A DNA stretch of 28,650 bases from SIG455 sp045589495 (GTDB lineage Bacteria; Bacillota; Clostridia; UMGS1810): NCBI GenBank assembly GCA_045589495.1, contig JAZNPF010000005.1, positions 1 through 28,650 on the forward strand, read 5' to 3'. Made by a program: the position numbers and the translations under genes. Below the pieces are notes generated by a model. That model was not told where the DNA came from and searched no databases. It saw nothing but the letters and a program-made list of their open reading frames with translations. Of this stretch, positions 23,393 to 28,650 are shown piece by piece. How positions within the stretch are numbered: position 1 is the first letter of the stretch; each line of letters opens with the position of its first letter.

Positions 23393-24391
23393 TTATTTAT
23401 TTGCCTGTGCCTGAACACAAGTAATTGCAACAACACCAACGATATCCTCTGCACTGCATCCGCGTGATAAATCGTTAACGGGCTTTTTGATACCCTGTGT
23501 GATAGGTCCGTATGCTTCCGCTTTTGCAAGACGCTGTGTTAATTTATATGCTATATTACCTGCATTAAGGTCAGGGAAAATAAGTACGTTTGCTTCACCG
23601 GCAATATTGCTTCCGGGGGCTTTGCTCTTTCCTACTGATGGAACGATTGCTGCGTCTACCTGAAGTTCACCGTCAAGCTGAATGTCAGGACGTTTTTCTT
23701 TAGCAAGTTTTGTTGCAAGTTGCATTTTGTCAACCAATTCAGATTTAGCACTTCCGTATGTAGAATATGAAAGCATTGCTACTTTAGGTTCTGCTTCTAC
23801 AAGGTTTTTAAATGATGCCGCACTGCTGATAGCAATTTCTGAAACTGCATCAGCATCAGGGTTTTCGTTAAGACCTGCGTCTGAATATATGAATGTTCCT
23901 TTTTCACCGTATTCACAATCCGGAACTACCATAACAAAGAATGCAGATACCAATTTAGTGCCGGGGGCTGTTTTTAATATCTGAAGTGCAGGACGAAGCA
24001 CATTAGAGGTTGAGTTAACTGCACCAGCAACCATACCATCAGCATAATTGTTCTCTACCATCATTACGCCGTAGTAAAGCGGATTTAACATAGTTTCTTT
24101 TGCCTGTTCTATTGTTACACCTTTTGCTTTTCTCATTTCATAAAAAGTATTTGCAAATTCCTCTGCTTTATCTGCATTTGAAGGATCAATAATCTCTACA
24201 CCATCAAGCGAAATATCGCCTGCAACCTCTGCGATTTTATCCGCATTGCCCAAAAGTACGATATCACATATATCCTGTTCCACTATCATGGAAGCAGCTT
24301 TTATTGAACGGATATCCTCACCTTCAGCCAAAACAATGCGCTTTCTGTCAGCTTTGGCTCTCTCGATTGTTCTCTCTAAAAATTTACTCAC
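23393..24391 (-). CDS. pta: Phosphate acetyltransferase
   Basis: Converts acetyl-CoA + Pi to acetyl-phosphate + CoA; works with AckA in ATP-yielding acetate formation. 332 residues, the short single-domain form common in Firmicutes. Seen: RIVLAEGEDIR near the N-terminus, NPLYYGVMMV, DGMVAGAVNST with LRPALQI, and KAPGSNIAGEANVLIFPDLNAGN cut to its conserved GEANVLIFPDL-AGN. Start ATG has GGGAGG with 9-10-nt spacing. Strong upstream promoter. Confidence 0.97.
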   Translation of the reverse strand: MSKFLERTIERAKADRKRIVLAEGEDIRSIKAASMIVEQDICDIVLLGNADKIAEVAGDISLDGVEIIDPSNADKAEEFANTFYEMRKAKGVTIEQAKETMLNPLYYGVMMVENNYADGMVAGAVNSTSNVLRPALQILKTAPGTKLVSAFFVMVVPDCEYGEKGTFIYSDAGLNENPDADAVSEIAISSAASFKNLVEAEPKVAMLSYSTYGSAKSELVDKMQLATKLAKEKRPDIQLDGELQVDAAIVPSVGKSKAPGSNIAGEANVLIFPDLNAGNIAYKLTQRLAKAEAYGPITQGIKKPVNDLSRGCSAEDIVGVVAITCVQAQANK

Positions 24392-24429
24392 GTGAATTGC
24401 CTCCCAATATTCTAAACTTTTACCAAATA

Positions 24430-24458
24430 ATTATACTACACAACTTGACATTTTTCAA
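24430..24458 (-). promoter_or_regulatory. Sigma-A promoter of pta-ackA
   Basis: Minus strand TTGAAA (24458-24453), 17-nt spacer, TATAAT (24435-24430). Leader about 30 nt. Confidence 0.85.
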
Positions 24459-24521
24459 TAGTAAAATGTAATAAAAAATGGAAACAACAAAGCAAAAAAA
24501 TCATTTTTCAATTTTATAGAA

Positions 24522-24549
24522 AAAAAGACTTTCTTTCGAAAGCCTTTTT
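24522..24549 (-). terminator. Terminator of SleB-like gene
   Basis: 12-bp stem AAAAAGGCTTTC/GAAAGTCTTTTT on the minus strand (one G-T pair) with a 4-nt loop, then a long T tract; two bases after the stop codon. Confidence 0.85.
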
Positions 24550-24551
24550 GC

Positions 24552-25205
24552 TTAAAGATGGAATTTATGGTTACCGATTGTAGTGTAATACGGTCTGTTA
24601 TTCGATGCCCATGAATTAGGTGCAGTTTTTGGATTATAGAAATACATACTGCCTCCTACATAGTTTACGCCGTTCAAAGCATCTTTTGCAGCATTGATAC
24701 TGCTCTGGGCAGGTGTATTATAAATAGTTCCGTTAGCAACAGGGGTATACTGTGTACCATATTTGGTATCAAATATTACGCCTTTTACTGTATTAGGGAA
24801 GTCGGCAGATTTTACTCTGTTAAGAATAGTATTTGCTACCGCTACTTTACCTGCATAACTTTCACCTTGTGCTTCGGCGTGAACAATTCTTGAAAGCCAG
24901 TAAAGGTCTGTATCATTATATTCGTTTCCAAAAAGTTTACCTCTTGTTTCAGGACCTACTATACCGTCTACACGGATTCCGCTATCTTTCTGGAAGTTGA
25001 TTACTGCAGACTGTGTAATATAACCATAATATCCTGTTACACTATGATTAAAATATCCTCTTTCCAAAAGTTCCTGCTGTACAGAACTTACTGCATCGCC
25101 TCTTGAACCTACTGATAATAAAGCGGAGGTTGACGCAGCAAATGAAGTCATTGATAATGTCGTAGCTGCAAGCAATGCCGCAGCGGTCATTTTTAATTTT
25201 TTCAT
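24552..25205 (-). CDS. SleB/CwlJ-type cell-wall hydrolase
   Basis: 217-residue exported protein. Signal peptide KKLKMTAAALLAATTLSMTSFA (about 1-23), a PG_binding_1 domain (about 32-92, with GDAVSSVQQELLERGY and DGIVGPETRGKL), then a Hydrolase_2 domain (about 104-217) with the catalytic Glu111 in HAEAQGESYAGKVAVA. In Bacillus, SleB is a germination-time lytic transglycosylase specific for muramic-lactam cortex; Clostridia have several such proteins and some act in vegetative cells. Start ATG 25205 follows TTGGAGGG; the frame continues 21 codons upstream without a ribosome site. The sigma-A-like promoter, not sigma-G, leaves the timing open. Confidence 0.9.
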   Translation of the reverse strand: MKKLKMTAAALLAATTLSMTSFAASTSALLSVGSRGDAVSSVQQELLERGYFNHSVTGYYGYITQSAVINFQKDSGIRVDGIVGPETRGKLFGNEYNDTDLYWLSRIVHAEAQGESYAGKVAVANTILNRVKSADFPNTVKGVIFDTKYGTQYTPVANGTIYNTPAQSSINAAKDALNGVNYVGGSMYFYNPKTAPNSWASNNRPYYTTIGNHKFHL

Positions 25206-25248
25206 TTTCTTTCCCTCCAATTTTTCGTTTCGCCTTTCGACACGATAC

Positions 25249-25278
25249 ATTCTAACACATATACGCATATATTCGCAA
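25249..25278 (-). promoter_or_regulatory. Sigma-A-like promoter of SleB-like gene
   Basis: Minus strand TTGCGA (25278-25273), 18-nt spacer, TAGAAT (25254-25249), giving a leader of about 40 nt. Confidence 0.6.
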
Positions 25279-25469
25279 ACGGCATATATCTCTCTTTATC
25301 CCAATATCAGAGGGTACGACTTAACAATTTTGTAATATTTTAAACACATTTAAAAATTCTTTAAAATACTCGCATATAATACCTGATACCATTTTAAGGA
25401 TATATAAATCGTATATATATTGCCAATTACGGATAATAATATCTGTATAATGATATTCGGAGGTCAGTT

Positions 25470-26564
25470 ATGAGTATAATTAAAAAAATAGGAATTCTCA
25501 CAGGCGGTGGCGATTGTCCGGGGCTTAACCCCGTAATACGCGCTGCCACAAGAACAGCAATACTCAAGTACGGACTTGAAGTTGTCGGCATACGAAACGG
25601 ATACAGAGGTCTTTATACCGGTGACATTATACCTCTTACTCTTGAAAACATCTCAGGCATACTCCCCCTCGGCGGAACAATTCTTCATTCATCTAACAAA
25701 GATAATCTTTTTCAATATCCGTTTGAAGAAAACGGTCAAACAGTTTTAAAGGATGTATCACACGTAGGAATTGAAAATTTAAAAAAGGCCGGAATTGACG
25801 CTATGCTTATTGTAGGTGGTGACGGCACTCTTACAAGCGGAAGAGATTTTTCTAATCTCGGTGTTAATGTCATCGGTGTACCAAAGACAATTGACAACGA
25901 TTTGGCATCTACAGATGTAACGTTTGGATTTGACACTGCCGTAAGCGTTGCAACAGAGGCACTGGACAGACTGCACACAACAGCCTCTTCACATCACAGA
26001 ATTATGGTGCTTGAAGTTATGGGGAGATACGCAGGTTGGATTGGTCTTAATGCAGGTATTGCAGGCGGTGCTGATGCGATTATGATTCCTGAAATTCCTT
26101 ATGATATAAACAAAATCGCAAACGCAATAAACAACAGAAAGCAAAATGGCAAAACATTCAGTGTGATAGTTGCATCTGAAGGTGCAAAATCTATAAACGG
26201 TGATTTGGTGGTCAGCAAAGTTGTTTCTGACAGCCCCGATCCCATCCGTTTAGGTGGCATAGGTGCAAAGGTTGCCGAAGAATTGGAAGAACTTTGCGGT
26301 CTTGAAGCAAGAGCCACAACTTTAGGACATATTCAACGCGGAGGAACTCCCACATCATACGACAGAATACTTTCCACAAGGTATGGCTCATACGCAGTAG
26401 ACCTTGCGATGGAAGGAAAATTCGGTAATATGGTTACACTAAAAGGAAACAAAATGAGTTACGATTCTCTCAACAATGTAATTGGTCAAAAAACGAAAAA
26501 TGTAAATCCTGACGGTGAATTGGTACGTTTTGCAAAAAATATAGGTATTTCATTCGGAGATTAA
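25470..26564 (+). CDS. pfkA: 6-phosphofructokinase
   Basis: Phosphorylates fructose 6-phosphate in glycolysis. 364 residues, longer than the about 320 of E. coli-type ATP-PFK. Start GGGDCPGLN (12-20), active-site TIDND (140-144, catalytic Asp142), MGRYAGWI, and IQRGG are seen. Donor-type residues: GGDGT (116-120) has Gly119 at the position of E. coli Gly104, which favours ATP, while PKTIDND has Lys139 at the position of E. coli Gly124, which is frequent in PPi-using and 'group III' enzymes. So ATP is more likely, PPi cannot be excluded. ATG follows CGGAGG with 7-nt spacing. Single gene before the hairpin at 26574. Confidence 0.93.
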   Translation: MSIIKKIGILTGGGDCPGLNPVIRAATRTAILKYGLEVVGIRNGYRGLYTGDIIPLTLENISGILPLGGTILHSSNKDNLFQYPFEENGQTVLKDVSHVGIENLKKAGIDAMLIVGGDGTLTSGRDFSNLGVNVIGVPKTIDNDLASTDVTFGFDTAVSVATEALDRLHTTASSHHRIMVLEVMGRYAGWIGLNAGIAGGADAIMIPEIPYDINKIANAINNRKQNGKTFSVIVASEGAKSINGDLVVSKVVSDSPDPIRLGGIGAKVAEELEELCGLEARATTLGHIQRGGTPTSYDRILSTRYGSYAVDLAMEGKFGNMVTLKGNKMSYDSLNNVIGQKTKNVNPDGELVRFAKNIGISFGD

Positions 26565-26573
26565 CCCGTATAC

Positions 26574-26630
26574 AAAATCACCCTTTTGAAGATACTACCT
26601 GTATAAGGTTATCTTGGAAAGGGTGATTTT
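26574..26630 (+). promoter_or_regulatory. Long nested hairpin: pfkA terminator and mask of the next start
   Basis: Perfect 13-bp stem AAAATCACCCTTT (26574-26586) / AAAGGGTGATTTT (26618-26630), topped by a second stem AAGATA/TATCTT plus ACC/GGT with a 7-nt loop. The right arm ends in TTTTTGTTT, like a terminator of pfkA, but also contains AAGGGTGA, the ribosome site of the next gene, which starts at 26634. Folding would block both transcription and translation of that gene. Confidence 0.65.
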
Positions 26631-26633
26631 TGT

Positions 26634-28163
26634 TTGAGTAAAAACAGTAAATCTTACTCAATAGCAGAAAAAATCGGGAAGTTTATTCCCGATCCTGTTG
26701 TTATATTTATAATTTTATATGCAATTCTTATGGTTATATCTTTCCTTTTAGGAGGAAGAGAATTTTCTGTAGTATCATACAACGGCACAAAAACCGTGTA
26801 CGAATTTAAATATATGTTTACTCCCGAAAATATCCGATGGATTTTCTCCAATGCAATACTTAACAACTGGCTTGCATACGGAAGCGGTATATTAGGTATT
26901 ATCCTTATCGTTATGTTTGGTATAGGCGTGGCTGAAGAATCGGGTCTTTTGTCTGCCCTTATAAGACGTCTTGGAATAATTGTGCCGGAAAAACTTCTTC
27001 CGTACGTGCTTGTATTTATAGGAATAATGACAAACATCGCAACAGATGTCGGATATATTGTTCTTATTCCTCTTGCCGGCATGTTGTATGCAGGAATAAA
27101 TAAAAATCCCCTTATTGGTATGGCAGCGGCTTTTGCAGGCGTATCAGCAGGATTCAGTGCCAATCTTGTACCCGCAACATTTGCTGATGCAGTAATTGGG
27201 ACTAATGCAAAAACTTTTGCATTAAGCCAGTCGATACCTTTTGCTTCACAAGCAGGAAAGCCTCTGACACCTGCAACAATGAACTATTACTTTTTAGCAG
27301 TATCTACTTTTTTGCTTGTCATAATCGGAGGAATTGTCACCACTAAAATCATAGAAAAAAGATATGAAACAAATGAATTATCACACATACACAAAAACGA
27401 GAATATCGAAATCACCAATGATGAAAAACGTGCACTAAAATTTGCATTACTCGGATTTTTACTTTCACTTGCATTTACGGTTTTGCTTTCTGCGTTTCCT
27501 TTGCGTTCTTATGTTGATGCAAACGGAACTAAAATATCACCTTATATAGATAATGTAATCCTGCTTGTTACTATTGTCTTTTTCGTATCAGGTGTATTTT
27601 ACGGATTTGCCTCGAAAAAATTCAAATCATCATCAGATGTAGTAGGTGCAATGGCAAAACAGATAGGCGGAATGGGATATGTGATTGTTCTTACTTTTTT
27701 CTGCTATAATTTCCTTTCATTACTCGCTTACACAAATGCAAATACGTTTATCACAGGCATAGGAGCATCATTTTTACAGACAGTAGGTCTTTCATCATCA
27801 CCAATACTGCTGATATTGGCAGTTATTCTGGTTACTTCAGTTATAAATTTGTTTGTTGGCGGGATGACGGCAAAATGGATGCTTTTAGGCCCTCTCCTTA
27901 TACCGATGATGTATAATGTTAATCAGTCTATGACTCCCGACGTTGTTGCAGCAGCATACAGGGTGGCAGACTCGTGTACAAACACCATAACACCGCTTAT
28001 GACATACGCTGGTGTAGTGCTTATGTATATGCGAAAGTATAAAAAAGATTTCTCTGCCGGAAATCTTATTTCAATGATGGTCCCCTACTCCGTAACATTT
28101 TTAGCAAGTTGGAGTTTGTTACTGATAATTTTCGTCGTATTCAAAATTCCTCTCGGTTTTTAA
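26634..28163 (+). CDS. abgT: AbgT-family transporter
   Basis: 509-residue membrane protein with about 11-13 helices, of the AbgT family (p-aminobenzoyl-glutamate uptake in E. coli; drug or sulfonamide efflux in others such as MtrF). Family features: KIGKFIPDPVVIFIIL at the N-terminus, MFGIGVAEESGLLSALIR, GMAAAFAGVSAGFSANL, and the C-terminal half with FVGGMTAKWMLLGPLLIPM and ADSCTNTITPLMTY. Start is TTG at 26634, 7 nt after GGGTGA inside the hairpin. Direction and substrate are not decided by sequence. The terminator at 28168 follows. Confidence 0.92.
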   Translation: MSKNSKSYSIAEKIGKFIPDPVVIFIILYAILMVISFLLGGREFSVVSYNGTKTVYEFKYMFTPENIRWIFSNAILNNWLAYGSGILGIILIVMFGIGVAEESGLLSALIRRLGIIVPEKLLPYVLVFIGIMTNIATDVGYIVLIPLAGMLYAGINKNPLIGMAAAFAGVSAGFSANLVPATFADAVIGTNAKTFALSQSIPFASQAGKPLTPATMNYYFLAVSTFLLVIIGGIVTTKIIEKRYETNELSHIHKNENIEITNDEKRALKFALLGFLLSLAFTVLLSAFPLRSYVDANGTKISPYIDNVILLVTIVFFVSGVFYGFASKKFKSSSDVVGAMAKQIGGMGYVIVLTFFCYNFLSLLAYTNANTFITGIGASFLQTVGLSSSPILLILAVILVTSVINLFVGGMTAKWMLLGPLLIPMMYNVNQSMTPDVVAAAYRVADSCTNTITPLMTYAGVVLMYMRKYKKDFSAGNLISMMVPYSVTFLASWSLLLIIFVVFKIPLGF

Positions 28164-28167
28164 TATG

Positions 28168-28203
28168 AAAAATGCTGAACGAAATCAAACGTTCAGCATT
28201 TTT
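28168..28203. terminator. Bidirectional terminator between abgT and NUDIX gene
   Basis: Perfect 14-bp stem AAAAATGCTGAACG/CGTTCAGCATTTTT with an 8-nt loop. Lies 4 nt after the abgT stop and 1 nt before the end of the convergent NUDIX gene; A and T tracts on both sides serve both strands. Confidence 0.93.
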
Positions 28204-28204
28204 A

Positions 28205-28650
28205 TCACTTATTTTTCAAATACTCGGCTGCCTTTAATATACCGATAACGGTTTTGGCATCCTGCAATTCATTATTCATAACCATCTTAACAAGTTCGTC
28301 TATATGATATTTTTCTACAGACAAAAACTCGCCTTCGTCAAGATGTACAGTTCCTTCATACAGGTCCGTTGCAAGATAAATATAGATAAGTTCTTTGGCA
28401 TATCCGGGTGACGGCATCATAGAGCCAAGCGAAATAAATTTTTTTGCTTTTAGCCCTGTTTCCTCTTCAAGTTCACGTATACCGCAATTAAGAGGCTCTT
28501 CACCGTTATCAAGTTTACCTGCCGGAAGTTCCATAACCATCTTTTCATACGGTTTGCGGAACTGTGTAACCATAGGAACATATCCGTTTTCATCAACTGC
28601 AATCACAGCAACTCCGCCGGGATGCTCTATTATCTCACGGGTTGATGTAC
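28205..28650 (-). CDS. NUDIX hydrolase, ADP-ribose pyrophosphatase-like (5' end cut by window edge)
   Basis: 148 visible residues, open at the right edge of the window, so the start is missing (perhaps 25-35 residues by comparison with the about 180-residue family). The visible part begins TSTREIIEHPGGVAVIAVD, typical of NudF-type ADP-ribose pyrophosphatases, where an internal GTG at 28606 is not the true start. The Nudix box G-x5-E-x7-REUxEExGU is complete (G-KLDNG-E ... RELEEETGL), as is the FRKPYEKMVMELPAGKLD block just before it. It would hydrolyse ADP-ribose or related nucleoside diphosphates. Confidence 0.92.
   Translation of the reverse strand, partial: TSTREIIEHPGGVAVIAVDENGYVPMVTQFRKPYEKMVMELPAGKLDNGEEPLNCGIRELEEETGLKAKKFISLGSMMPSPGYAKELIYIYLATDLYEGTVHLDEGEFLSVEKYHIDELVKMVMNNELQDAKTVIGILKAAEYLKNK

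Noticed and set aside
25420..25469. TATAAT at 25455 as the pfkA promoter
   Set aside because: It lies so near the ribosome site that the transcript would start within it, and no -35 has proper spacing.

Overview
The window reads as chromosomal DNA of a low-GC, spore-forming Gram-positive anaerobe, most likely a member of the Clostridia. The evidence is the set of sporulation genes (yqfC, yqfD, ylbJ, a SleB-type hydrolase), the fermentative pair pta-ackA, pyruvate phosphate dikinase, ThyX in place of ThyA, copper-amine-oxidase-like cell-wall modules, AT-rich spacers and GGAGG-type ribosome binding sites. Genus and species cannot be told from the sequence alone. I support 35 protein genes, two of them cut by the window edges. 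I see no tRNA, rRNA, CRISPR array, insertion sequence or phage gene. Most genes lie on the minus strand.

Layout, left to right. (1) 1-7447, minus: sporulation and RNA/GTPase cluster yqfC-yqfD-phoH-ybeY-dgkA-era-yqzL-recO, followed by ppdK (cut by the left edge). The order follows the Bacillus cluster but pgpH (yqfF) and cdd are absent. A tiny yqzL gene overlaps recO. (2) 7543-9100: ylbJ (+) and tspO (-) converge. (3) 9180-12595: two exported cell-wall proteins, a 3D/G5/DUF348 protein (-) and an NlpC/P60 plus copper-amine-oxidase-like protein (+), diverge from a 670-bp AT-rich region that carries a sequence matching the WalR (YycF) recognition box. A shortened LytR-CpsA-Psr-like protein follows on the minus strand. 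(4) 12684-15390: queT (+), then the operon tagA-thyX-tmk (-), which joins a wall/polysaccharide glycosyltransferase with a two-step dUMP to dTDP module. (5) 15501-16691: a class I aminotransferase. (6) 16791-20644, minus: operon of a UgtP-like glycosyltransferase, ylqF/rbgA, rnhB, yraN and an M19 dipeptidase. (7) 20781-21274, plus: three tandem, previously easy-to-miss genes for 44-50-residue Cys/Asn-rich single-span membrane proteins behind a sigma-K/sigma-E-like promoter. (8) 21368-24391, minus: yceD-rpmF and pta-ackA. (9) 24552-25205: SleB-like hydrolase. (10) 25470-28163, plus: pfkA and an AbgT-family transporter whose ribosome binding site sits in a long hairpin. (11) A NUDIX (ADP-ribose pyrophosphatase-like) gene runs off the right edge.

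Most transcription units end in clear intrinsic terminators, several of them bidirectional between convergent genes, and many start at near-consensus sigma-A promoters that are listed. The most interesting items are the Cys-rich triplet with its sporulation-type promoter, the paired inverted WalR-like boxes between the two wall-protein genes, the overlapping yqzL-recO pair, the degenerate LCP protein, and the hairpin that masks the abgT start. Everything here was read by eye; homology statements rest on motif recognition, not on searches.
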